From Spirometra erinaceieuropaei (taxonomy: Eukaryota; Platyhelminthes; Cestoda; Diphyllobothriidea; Diphyllobothriidae), in NCBI GenBank assembly GCA_902702965.1, contig CACRXP010000070.1:1466900-1530899 (forward strand): a DNA stretch of 64,000 nucleotides. The letters run 5' to 3'. Below, piece after piece: positions 1 to 12,080 of this stretch. The notes below the pieces were generated by a model. It saw only the letters and a list, made by a program, of their open reading frames with translations, ran no database searches and was not told the origin of the DNA. Each line of letters begins with the position of its first letter. Within the stretch, counting starts at the first letter, position 1. A program made the position numbers and the translations under genes.

Positions 1-22
1 ACTACTACTACTACTAATACTA

Positions 23-62
<40 letters not shown>

Positions 63-340
63 CACTACTACTACTACCACTACTACTACCTACTACTGCT
101 GCTACTGCTACTACTACTACCTACTACTGCTGCTACTGCTACTACTACTACTAATAATAATAATATAATAATAATAATAATAATACCGTCACTACTACTA
201 CTACTACTACTACTACTGCTATTAATACTACCGCTCGTACTAATACCATTATTACCGTTAGTGCTACTACCGCTGCTACTGCTACTACTACTACTACTAA
301 TACTACTACTATTACTAATAACTACTACTACTACTTACTT
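1..340. repeat. ACT trinucleotide microsatellite
   Basis: The window opens inside an imperfect array of ACT/CTA units with GCT and AAT variants. It runs to about position 340 and the left end is cut by the window edge. Open frames crossing it are poly-Leu artefacts. Confidence 0.95.
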
Positions 341-3300
341 CGTCCATCCCTTTCCCTTGATACTGCGGGGGAGCAGTGGTGACATGTGTGATAAGTGTTT
401 GTGGCATCAAATGCACTCTTCGGTTAATCCATTATGTCCCGGAGAAGTGGACTTAACGCAATGTCTCGTGAGTTACTCAGCCGCGTCACTCGGATATCAC
501 GTCTGCGAGTTCAAGTAAAGTCACCTGTGTTTGAGCCCCACACATGTATTTATCGTGCCAGTCGGCAACCTTCTAAAGGGCAACTTTTTGTGTGGTGACG
601 GCTCAAACAAAGCGATGTCTACACCTCCAGTCTGTGTACTACACCACAGGCAGAACAAAATGCCGTTGTGGAATCTTCCGACTTCCTATCACAGGTGGAA
701 AATGCATACCATGCCTCAGCGGGCGTTAGCTGCTAAGTTCAGGCAGCTTGTGACAGCTGTCAGTGGTAATCTCCTCTCGATAGTAGGCCAATTCTCTTTC
801 TTGAGTGGTACCTTTTTATGGACCGCAAAAATCCACGTTGAAATTGTTGCTTCGGTCTCTAAAACCAGTGAGACTGTTGACAGGTTACAATATTCTGTCT
901 TAGTTACCATGGAATTCGGCGGGGGGTCATCCTGAAGACGCTTGAGGTGCGGAGACGTTGATAGGAAGTGACAGCATGTGATCCCGCGCAGCAAGCTCCC
1001 GGGAGCCCACTGATATGCATGACATCTGTGCCATGCCAGAACAAATTGGATTTTGACGGAGCGGTACGTTGTGTGGGTTAGTGTCTAAGGGTGCCTGCTA
1101 GCAAAATGAACGAAATCGGCAGTGTAATCACACCTTTAAGACCTTACTTTAATGCGTCTAAATCAGTAGCGTGTCCTGGGAAAAGTTGGCGTACAAGAGA
1201 GGCATGTCGCTGACAGACGAGAATAGGAGCAGCTGTTCTCTAGACCAACGAAATACGGGAAAGCAGTGCAAAGTGGCCAGCGCAGAAATCTATCACACCT
1301 CGAGCCAACGTCCTCAAGACCGATCCCCTCCCAACATGGCTTCCCGTTATTTCCTACCCCGACAATATCGGTTTATGAACAGCGCTTCCACCGCACTGTC
1401 AACGCGAAGACCCCGCCCCCTCCCTACTCCACAAGATACTGCTGCTGTCGGAGATATCTCATTCACCTGTTTCGGTTTTGAACCCACGTTCTGGTCTCTG
1501 CCCTCCGCGGACTGACACCTTCAAAACAACTGCAACAGCTAAACCTTTAGGGCACACGCAAACCTCTAGTGTTTTTTCTTTCCACGGCAACGGAACTCCT
1601 TCCAACAGTGGACAAGGCATTCCAGGCCGTCTGACCGTTGTGTGTGCAGGCGTTCCTGACTATGGATGGCGTGGACGATGTAGCAGCTGGTCAGCCCAGG
1701 ACTCACGCACACTGTTCCGTCTTTTCAATGTGCAATCTATCACAGTTCCTCAAAAGCCACCTTGATCGCTGCCATGGGCAGGGATGGTTGCCATCGGCTG
1801 GTCCGGTTGAGCATCTGGAACTTCGTCGCAGGACGAGCGAAGAATCTCGTATCACGTCTTGGAGGGTTGTCGATTAACAGAGTAACCCCCTCCCACTGAT
1901 GGCCAAACAGCAGTGATGACTTTTTGAGTTGGCCTTTTTGGCATAACTGCGTATAGGACGTCTTAACTCCGCCACTGAAGGCGTAGACATGGATTCAGTC
2001 CTGTCAGCCGCGCCCAAATAAAGTCTTAATGTTCTCCCGCCATTAGAATGCTGTTAATCCTGTCACGAGGGAGTAAATTAAGTGTTTTGCAAGTCTGCTT
2101 CGTTGCTAACGGCTTCATATTGCCTCCCTCTCAATATCGTGGCGCCTCGCCGACGGAATGCCGTTGAGTGGCATGCTTAAGCTTTTTAAGTTGCATGAAG
2201 TGTTCATTGAAGTGGTAATTTTTGCAATGCAAGCCCGGCTTATGATCGGTCACGCGTTACCTTTCAGATACACCGCTCTCGAAACAAGTGGAAGTTCTGC
2301 CTCAAGGATGGAATTATGGCCATCCACGGTCGTGACCATATCTTCCAGAAGGCAACCGGCGAGGCGGAGTGGTAGGCTGTACGTGCGCGCGCGCGTCAAC
2401 ACATGCTGCTAATCTCGTGGCCTTCTACCGTTACTCTCTTCTTATCCGACATATACATATTTTTGGTCTGCCTTGCTCTCCCCCCTTCCCGCCCCCAAAT
2501 CTATATCACTCGGTCTACACTGCCTCAGCCCAATGTTTCTGGCTTTGCCGTCTAAGACCTTAAGACATGCGAGTTGGGTGTGGTTCACAGTTTGTGCTCC
2601 GCTACAACAGTTACCCTGACCAGCTCCGGCGATCTATTCCCCCATATCCGTCCTTGATCCGCACACTAACTCCCCCCCGTCTGACTGTTTCAAACGGCAG
2701 ATGGTTGGCAGAAAAGGAAAGGAGCATGTTGTAGGTTTTACATTTCCTTGCCTCCTACGCGCTCCCCCCCCCCCTCCCTTCCTTTTTCATTCCGATTTTT
2801 GAATTCAGAAGGCGACTCGACCGTTCTTTCTGTACTTACTTGCGGCAACAGCTGCTGCTGTTGCCGTTTTTTCCGGGTTTCGCCTACTCCAACAGTTTTT
2901 ACTACTATGCTTTTGGTCAGAGCTGTATCGGGGTTGCGGTCTCCATTTCCGCGTTCCCTCTCCTTGGCATGGCGCAACTTCTCCTGAATACTACTAACTT
3001 CGACTTGTGTAGTCCGTCCGTTCTTTTTTCCCTGCCAGCTACCTTCTGCGGGCTAGAGCTGAAGGACGTTGATTTCTCTCTCCCTTCGTATGGCCATCAT
3101 CCCAATCGAAACCCAAAATCCGCTTCGATTAAGCTCCTTCTAATCGAAACTGCTACGTGAAGTTGTTGAGTGAAGATGGCGCGCGCACAGGCTGGGCGTG
3201 ATCGGTCGAAATCGACGTGACTGGGTCAAGTGAGAGTTCAGTCGTGTTACACCACACAGGCCCTGCAGAGTGAATTACGTTCAGTTATGGCCTCGGACGC

Positions 3301-4039
3301 CATTGCCTTATGCCCATATAGCTCCCGCATTCCAGTGCGCGGCAGGAGCCCCGCAGCCAGGTCACGGCAAAACTAGAATTGAAATCGTCGAACAAGAAGG
3401 TAAATTTAAATCTGCCTCTGGAGTCGCTACCGATCATGTTGGAGACGGCTCCTTGCGATACGCACGCAACTGTTGGATGAACATGTTAGTCTTGTGGTCT
3501 CCGGGGCTACATGTCGGCTGCCCGTGAGTCTTGGAGTGACCTCACGGGTGCATGCAGTGGGACCCAAGGCCACACAACAAGTCACGCTGTAGATGTGCGG
3601 GATCAGATCAAGAGCCGGACTCGGCTCACGGTGTGCGTTAATTCAGCAGCGCAGAGTCCGCGCTAGTACATTAGCGGATTACTACCTCCCAGTCGTCGTC
3701 AGCCCTTGCAATGGACGAAATACTATAATATGAGGTGGGTGGGGGGGGGGGGGGGGGGTAAGTTACGCATACTTGTGTGGGATAATTTTCATCAGTGGTG
3801 TGCAAATGTGGTCCTGTCGAAGAATCGGCTTCTGGATTCCGTTCAACCCCATGGATCCTGGGAACCGGCTTCCAAGAGCAGGACATTAGGCAAATAATCA
3901 TTTTATGCATAAAATTGATACGATTCACAGAAGTCCACGCGGCGGTATTGGGGGCAAATTATAAAAAATAGACGGTGAAAGACATGAGGGTTTTGTGAAT
4001 GGCCGAAAACAGGAGACAAAACATGGTAGAGGCGGAGTA
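341..4039. other. Region beyond the 3' end of the BTB-BACK-PHR gene, no gene seen
   Basis: Both strands show only short, overlapping open frames without family motifs. There are homopolymer tracts (C run near 2765-2774, G run near 3738-3758) and CT-rich stretches. The part next to 4039 should hold the 3' UTR of the minus-strand gene, but I see no clear polyadenylation signal. Confidence 0.5.
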
Positions 4040-4309
4040 TCATGTGGGCGGGCAGAATAATAGCTCTGGAATGTGGTTGCCTTCGGTAGAGCAGTTGGTC
4101 TGGCTCTTGTCACAGTAGTAGAAGTGGAAGACAACGTGCTTGGGCACAGCGAGGGGGAACCAGGAGGCGGCGGGCGGCTTCTCGCCCTGCTTCGAACGCC
4201 TTGTCTTGACTCGAACTTCTGTGCGGGCGACATTCATGTGCACGTAACACCTTGTATGTCTTCCTTCCTCCGGCCTCACAATCACGACGTAGGTCTTGCC
4301 TCCTTTTAG
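4040..4309 (-). CDS. Exon 9, C-terminal half of the PHR domain and stop
   Basis: The terminal exon has 89 codons plus TGA, after a CCCTTTAG acceptor. It begins LKGGKTYVVIVRPEEG, the continuation of the PHR strand begun in exon 8, and ends HVVFHFYYCDKSQTNCSTEG and HIPELLFCPPT. The final motif (aromatic-rich strand, N/S-T-x-G loop, then I-P-E-L-x-F) is the characteristic PHR end seen in BTBD and PHR proteins (usually G-x-I-P-E-L-I-F-Y). The stop at 4040-4042 falls just after it, as in the family. No canonical AATAAA was found in the first 150 bases downstream. Confidence 0.9.
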   Translation of the reverse strand, partial: LKGGKTYVVIVRPEEGRHTRCYVHMNVARTEVRVKTRRSKQGEKPPAASWFPLAVPKHVVFHFYYCDKSQTNCSTEGNHIPELLFCPPT

Positions 4310-7300
4310 CTAAAGGGCAGAAGACGTGAGGGTATAGAGTCTAGCTCGAAAGAGATAATTGCCAGTAAATGGAGAAGACTGCCTAAGCACCGGAATAGCC
4401 TGTTTATTATTGTGCGCTTTCGAAATCGTGCAGGAGTCCATCGTCAGAAATGGTACCGACAATTGTAGGGACGCCAGCCAATCACCGACCGGTGAATCAA
4501 GGCTGGAGGCGCCAGATCAGTCGATTGGCCATGTTCTCATCCGGGGTCCAGGTTTCAACCGATTCTCCGTCCGTTTTGGTTCCGGCATGAGCGATTATCT
4601 CTGTGGCTAAGAAGTCAAACTCATAACACGTTTCGTAGCTGTAGGCATCCGCTTGTGATGATTCGTCGCACAACCAGCTTATGCTTGTGCATGCGCGATC
4701 CTAGCATGCGTCCAGTGTGACCTGTTTAATTACAAGGACAATTTAGGCACGGGGTTCGATACACTAACTCAGATTGGTCCTTCGTCTTTAACCGATCTTC
4801 GATCTGCATGACCTTGCTGCTCATAGCGGCTTTTGGCCGGTGTGCACTTCCACTGCCACTAGCCCTCCAATCCACACTTGGCGGTATTTTACCTGGCTCT
4901 GACTCACAACCCGTTAGGCAGCGGTGTACCCGGGCTGCTTGAGGGAAACTAAGCTTGGATGACTGGTTAAGAGGAAAATTTCAAGAGTGTCCACACGACG
5001 CGACTGGTGTTATAGCTAGACGTGGGTTAAGCATCAATTCCTTTGCCATTTTCGATAACCGAAGCCTTTAAAATGCTAAAAGAAATCGATCAGTTAGCAT
5101 TGATTACATTTTAAGTGACTGCTTAAGTGTTTGGGAAATAAAGAGGAGACAGACTATGTAGCCTAAAATACTAATGTCTGCCAGGGTGTGGCCACAGGCG
5201 AAGATAGGCAGGCAGTTCTGTCCAAATAGTTCCGCCCCTCTGGTGGGTTACATTTTGCTAGGTACTTAATCAGAATTAAGGAGACATCACAATATCCTGC
5301 CTACTCACCATGATGGGCTTCGGGAAACGAATCTGAGCCACGGGCCGTGAACCGCTGCCGCGAATAACTGTCTCAGTACTGCCTAAAACATGCGTACGAT
5401 TAACCAACAGCTTGAGGCCTGATCTGCCTCCGGATGCCCGCGAGTTCGGTTGGTCGAGACTGGAGGGCAGAGCTGGTCGGTAGTTGTTGCTGCCACCGCC
5501 TCCGCCAGAACGCAGTATACGACGTCGCGTGTCGTCTCCGGGACGCGGAAGGTACGCAGACTGGGTGCTTACACTGTGTAGCTGATGCGTGTGACGGTGG
5601 ATGGAGGTGGAGACGCCTACCGTGTGGAAGCGTGCGCCAGTGTCGACGTGAACAGTCTGGCGAATACTGCAACGCCGTACCTCGATCTTCAGTTTGAGAC
5701 TGCTGCCTCTTCCAACCGGCTCTGAGACACCAATGCCGGCCAGGAAGACAGTTGAGGAAACCTTTGGCAAGAGGAAGATGCATGAAGTCTTAGGGCAGCA
5801 GTAGAACTTGTTGACATCGGTTGGTTTATAACCGCACCGCAAACTATCGTACAAGATATCATTTTTACTGAATATTATTGAGTAGCATGTGAATATAACA
5901 CGCATTCGGTCAGGTTCTAGGTCGTCTATAAGGACATTTAGCAAGTTGATTGTGCCCGATTTCCCATTGTAGGTGGTTACCAGCGCGTGGTCTGGAATAA
6001 GGATATTATTACAAGCAGACTGTTGGCTGATAAAATCTGCAATTGGTGTTTATTCTAAAATTCGACAGTCACAATGCGAAACGCGGATGAAGACGGCAGA
6101 TTAATTTTGACCTGAGTATATGAAAGGTGTACTTTAGACCTAATTTGAGACAGCCGTACTCAGGTCCAGAATCTGCGACGAAACAAGTAAGATACTAGTA
6201 GGAGGGACTTGTTCTGTGCACAATTTGAGACACAGGACAAACGAACACGGCACTTTAATATCAAAGTTAGCGCACACCTGTTAGCTTAGTTAACCTGCGC
6301 GAGCATGTTCATCTACGACGACCTCGAATGAGTTTATATCTCTGCCAGTGTTCAAATGCCGGCCACTGTAGTTAATGACCTGCGGATGCATTCTACTGAT
6401 TGCCAACGCAAGTGCTCGTGCTTCGTAATGCGGCGTGGCATTGATCGACTCGGTTGTGCTGTTTTCGCGGTGGCAAGCAAACGTGCAGAAAGTGTTAGAA
6501 CATGTAGGGAGAAATAGCGATGGCCTTTTAGTCGCACCATTCAAACATACCATATCTCAAGCTCGGATGGCCGGGGATTTGAGCCCAAGTTCTTTGGTTA
6601 TTGAGCGCTAGGTAGTGCAACGCTGCACCGTTTCGTCACGTGTCAGTCGTTCTGTCGGTTGCGATCGGGAATACCGACTGATCGCGGGAATAAATACCCG
6701 GTAATAAAATCATGCCTATATCATGCAGCGCTGTGCGGCTGCTGATCGGGCTCGAGAGAGAGAGCCCGTATGGCACAACGGGACGAGTGAGTTCCGTAAG
6801 AACGATCGGTAAGCGCTGCTCTACCATTGCACATTACGGACCGAAGCCGACAGGATAACGAGCCCGTGGCTCGGTGGTTAGAGGCGTTGGACTTCTAACC
6901 AACAGGTCGCGGGATCTAGCCCCAGGTGCTCGACACTTCGGGGTGGGGTATGACTGGCTGACCACAGCCAACAAACCAGTATTGGCCATTTCGGTCTCCT
7001 TTGTGTTTGTCGGTAATCAACTTCTGCCTATGCCCAAGAACTATATACTTATATAGCGTCTACCTACTTGGTAGGGGTCGGTACAAGGTGCCACAGATCG
7101 GGCTGTCTGTGCGAATACTTTTGCGCGACCACATGGGTCATTGACAAAAATCCGACTGAAGGCACAAAAATCAGCGGATACGGTAAGATATGACGTATAC
7201 TTATAGTGCGGGCCGCACAGATTGTGGCACGAACTTGCTGACCGGAGCACCGGTAGGCAACAAAAGAAAAGCGATTTTGTGCGACGGCGGCGGGCGAATG

Positions 7301-10300
7301 CATAAAGAGGAGGCGGACGCTTTGCCGCCATTCGGTGGGTGTCTGGCGGAAAATTGACGATGGACTAAGAGACTGGCTGGCACTTATCATGCGATGTCTG
7401 ACCTAGCAAGTACGCATGCGCGTGGGCTCACCTTAGCCATCTAAGCGTCGTTCTCTGAATTAGGAATGGATCCAGGGGACGGAGTAAAGCCAGTGAACGA
7501 AAATACTTCCGCACGGGCAACGTACGCTTTGTTCGACGCTGTGGACAACAGAGCTGACGGTCTACGCCGTGCGGCCACTAATTAGATTATAATCCGACAG
7601 CACAAAGGACGAAGAGTGTACCTTTTCCGACGACATCGTCGGTGACTAGTATGAAAACGACTGTGGACTATGAAGCCCACCGGAGACGTTATGTAAAACG
7701 TGGAAAAAACTAAAGGGAATCAACTGGGGCAACTGGATGCAAATGGCTATGCCAATGCATATCAAGCTACTTAAATCAATAGACACTTTAGAATATAGTT
7801 CAGCAGAGATACTCATTCCAGCGCATTTCCGGAATATGAACGCCTGTTATTTAGGAGTTTTTGTCTGGCATAAAAAACTGCGGCTTTGGTCGGTGAATCT
7901 TGCATATCACTTGCATATCACCCAGCCAGTAAATCTCTGCTACTTTTCTTAATGAATTCATGGTTAAATTTGCAGTTACTAATTACCGATAAAAATCTCT
8001 TGCTTGCGTAGTCTGCTTAATCGACCAGTCATATGGTTCAGAGAAGGTCAGGCTGCTACAACAGAGACTCGACATTGGTTTGTGAGTAAAATAATCCATT
8101 TATAGGAATACAAAGTCCTTCCTCTCCAAAAGACTTCTAAAAGTCGAGAGAGGGATAGACAGGAGTCAGGCAGCTATGATTAGCAAGGCCCAGAGCATTA
8201 TTCTACGCGGCTGGATCGTCGAATCCGTCTTCACACTCCGAGATACACCAGACAGAGGACGTCCCACCTGCTAATCCCCTCAGTTTAGCACGGGTGTCAG
8301 TCAGTCCGACCGTCGAGTCCGTGTGCTCTGCATCGAGGTGAAGCGGGCACGGTGACGTGAGCGTAAACTAGTTTGTAGTGAGAGCAGACATGCAGGCCAT
8401 CCACCGCACTCTCACCTCCCCCGCAATGGCTCGCTGTGAAGAGATGGTCAAGAAGACCAGAGATGGATAGAACGCAAATGGCTGGCACTGTCTTACCCAC
8501 ACCTAGGCGAGCCGCCACACCCCCTGCTCCACAATAAACACTTCGTCACGATCTTAGCTAGCAACAAACTAAAGGGGTCAGAAAGACTTATTTTTGTAAA
8601 TTCTACAGAGGCCTGTTGAGCTTTACATTATGCGAGGTCCCAACCATATCCCCTACTACTACCGGGGACATATTTGACGCAGAGGATACCTCACATGTGC
8701 TCAATCTTCCCACGCACTGGACCATAATCAGCCTACCTCTGTTTCTGTCGCCTAGATTACCGTGTGCCGATTTCCGTCTGCCAATCACGCATTATTGCCT
8801 TCTTTGTTGTGCAGTTCCAAAATGATTTTGTCGATGAAGAAAGCTCTTAATTTGCTATCACCTTCAACAGCTGGTGGGGGCAACTGCCAAAACATATGCT
8901 CACGCCTTTGCTCGTATCTAGTTTTTTTCCTTTCCTGGAATTATAAGCCAACGAAAGTTGTCTGTGCTCAGACAGCTGTTCTGCGATCATCTGAAATTAA
9001 ACTGTTTACCTATAAAGATAGAGGTTGTGTGACCTTAATTGTTCCACAACAGTCTGCACTGAAGGTGCGAACTGGGCCAAAAAAAGGGGGGTATCAGTTG
9101 GACTCAGTTCACTCCTTCAAAGAACTGTGCTGAGCCTATTTACGCCGAGCCGTTCACCTTACTAGCGCGCTAGGCGCTGGGCCCGGTCTCGCCAGTTCGA
9201 CCGTCGTTGCCGACGATGTCCACCGTGTGCTTCGTTGCAAGATAAAAGCATGCACGTTGATTCGCGCGTAAATTAGTGTATAGTGAGAGTGGACTTGTAC
9301 AGCATCCATCGCACCATCTCCTTCCCCGCCTGTGCTCGGTGTCAACGCATAGTCAAAAAGACCGAAGGCGGGAGAGGGCACAAGTGGCTTGCACGGCTGT
9401 ACCCGCACACAGGGGTGCCACCATTCCCCCTGGCTCACAACGAAAACTTGGCCAGGATTCTATTCATCAACAAAAATGGGCCTGAAAGAGCAGGGTGACG
9501 TGAGTCATTGGGCAACCGTGCACACGACCCGTATGGCCAGCGGGAGCGCAAAGGCATCTCCAGCAGGGAACCAGGTGCCAGAGAGCTGCCAGCGCCCACC
9601 AGGCAGCGAGGACCATGATTTTCACAATCACAGCATGACAGACACACACAATCCATAAGGCCCTTTCAACAACAGTAGAGGGACTCTCACCGATTGTGCT
9701 ACAAGATACACTCGTTCCGCTTCGTGTCTTAAGACTATATCTCGAGTCCTGTCAGCAGCCGCGCAGTGGCTAGCGGTTTAGGCAGAAAAGCATTACTGAC
9801 AATGAGGAGGGGTGGTGAGATGGCCATTTCTGGCTTATTGGCCCTTACCAGTCAGCCATATCCAGCCCCAGAGTTCGATCTGGCTAACTGTTGTTTAGAA
9901 GTCCAAGGCCCGAACGCCTAAGTCGCGAGTTCGCTGTCCTATCGGTTGCCATCGGATAGGCTAATAATGGAAGAGGGATACACACCGATCACATTACAGG
10001 ACACAGTCACTCCTGCGCATTCTATTTTTTCTAACTCCTGGCTGGGAGCGAATGCAGACTTGTGCCGGCCGCACGATGTAAAGCTTATCGGTGCCATTAA
10101 TGGGAGCTGGATGCCAGACAGAGGTTGAACCTGGCCACCTTCCATCATGACAGGTGGGACGAAATAAGATTTACCTGGTGTACCCCCTATTTAGGCATCA
10201 TGTGCCTACCTGAACAAACATTCGTGAAAATGAAATCCAGACTGCCGCAAATGAAGATGGCCACTGCTGCCACACGAAGTAGTTCAAACCGTGATAATTT

Positions 10301-12043
10301 GCTCAGCATCTACCGCAATTTCTCTGCCTGCTCCGATGGCAAGTCAATGTGAAGACGACCCCCGTCTGAAACGATAAAATAGCTGGCAATGCTAAGCGCA
10401 CTGTCTCCTCGTGCTACACACCACCCGATTTCTATTCCGGACGCAGTGCGGTTTATATGTAGGTAAGGATGCCCTGAAGAGCCGTACGATTTTGTTCAAA
10501 TATACACACGGCTTTTTTAATGATAGATAAACTGTACCTCAAAGGCAACTGCCTCAGGCTCCTGCCAGTAGCCCTCCTTTGACATTGGAACCATAGCATG
10601 AGATGAGCGCAAACAGCGTACAAGAGGCGGTCCAGAACGTGGGGCCGCGGATATCGCCAGATTGGTTGGAAGATGATTGGTAGAGGAGACAGGTTTATCG
10701 GCATCGCCATCGCCAACGGACACAGTAGGGTGGTTGCCATACGAATCACTGTCCTTCCTGGATAATTCCTCCTGCGAGAACATCTTTGTGGCAATGAATA
10801 CCGAGATATCCCTTTGCTAGGAAAAAATTAAGAACCTGTCGATAATCAGGGGTTAAAGATGTTCAAGAAAAGTTAATGAGTAGAGCTCTTGAGGTTTTTT
10901 GTCGAGATTGGCAGATGGTATGCATTAACGGGTCCAGCCAAAGCTACCTTCTGCAAAAATCAGCCAACTATGAGCAACAAGAATCAGCAAATAGGTGGCT
11001 TTAATTTTCGGAGCTTCCTGTTGTGGCTACATGAAATACCCGTAATAAAGAAATGATTTAAATAATGCACATGACAAATGACACAGCTGTGAGGGATTCG
11101 GCTTCTTGTGCAGCGTCAAAAATATCGGGGAGAAAGTGTGTGGATTTTTAGCTAGAATTTGTGGAGGAAGTGCGGTACAACATTCTGTCATATAAAATTC
11201 ATACTACTTTTAGTACTACTACGTTCGTAGAATGGGCATTCCACAGACGATTGTCTTTGATCCAAATGTTCATTATAATTCCGCGTTTGACCCTAAAAAG
11301 TCATGCCCCAGAGACTTAACTGCATTTCCTGCGCAGAATAATTTCTGAAATTACTCGCTTGATTATTCTCTGGAATTCATATGCCAGAAACCACATAGAG
11401 AAAGCTGGAGAGCCCACTGACGCGCCGAAACCCTCACAGTTGTATCAGGTAGGGGCAGAATCTCGGCGCAATACTCGTCTGGGCTTTTAACTGGTATCTA
11501 TGTCGGGAGTACGGTATAATACGTTTGACATACACATTTCATACCACTCGTAGTACTACTTGTTTGTAGAAGGGGTATTACGTGGTTATTCCGTAGTAGT
11601 TGGCTGTCTTCTACTCGAATGTTCATTACATGTTTGGGTATGACCCTTAACCGTCATGTTTAACTCAAATCCATGTGCTGGGCTAAATGATTTCTGACAT
11701 TAATTTCTCGATTATTCTCTGGAGTTTATATATTAATGAACCGCATAGAAAACGCTGCGGGACACCCTGAGGAGGTGAACTTCTCCAAGCTGCGTCATGC
11801 GGTAGTAGAAACAACAGCGAAACATGTATCTGAGATTTCAACTGGACAACCTGCTCTAGCTTGTTAGACGGGATTCTGAAATATTCAGTAATTGCGTTCG
11901 CAGGACTTACGGAGTCTAAAATGTCGTTCGCCCATTAAGCTGAAAGTTTGTTTTTCAAAATTTGCCAAAAGTTCGGGGTACGCTACTGAGTCGGAGGATG
12001 AGGGGTTTGGGGTGTGAAACTTGGCAAGAGTCAAATAAAATCC

Positions 12044-12080
<37 letters not shown>

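Larger units (their letters stand above)
5762..10537 (-). other. Intron 7 of the BTB-BACK-PHR gene, TE-rich
   Basis: A 4.8-kb intron bounded by GTACAG and CCAAAG. It contains a SINE-A copy (about 6858-7015), two GC-rich family-C copies (about 8297-8580 and 9150-9716, the second within a 1.1-kb inverted-repeat arm) and a reverse SINE-A copy (about 9798-9930). The remaining stretches (5762-6857, 7016-8296, 9931-10537) show nothing recognisable. Confidence 0.7.

Noticed and set aside
261..518. 85-codon plus-strand frame starting with poly-Leu
   Set aside because: It begins inside the ACT microsatellite and has no motif.
6865..6935. Functional tRNA-Arg(TCT) gene
   Set aside because: Box B is damaged, the acceptor stem does not close, and the body is repeated elsewhere.
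9154..9658. Overlapping frames in the inverted-repeat arm as a protein gene
   Set aside because: Frames exist on both strands and are mirrored in the other arm, but none has a motif or consistent codon signal.
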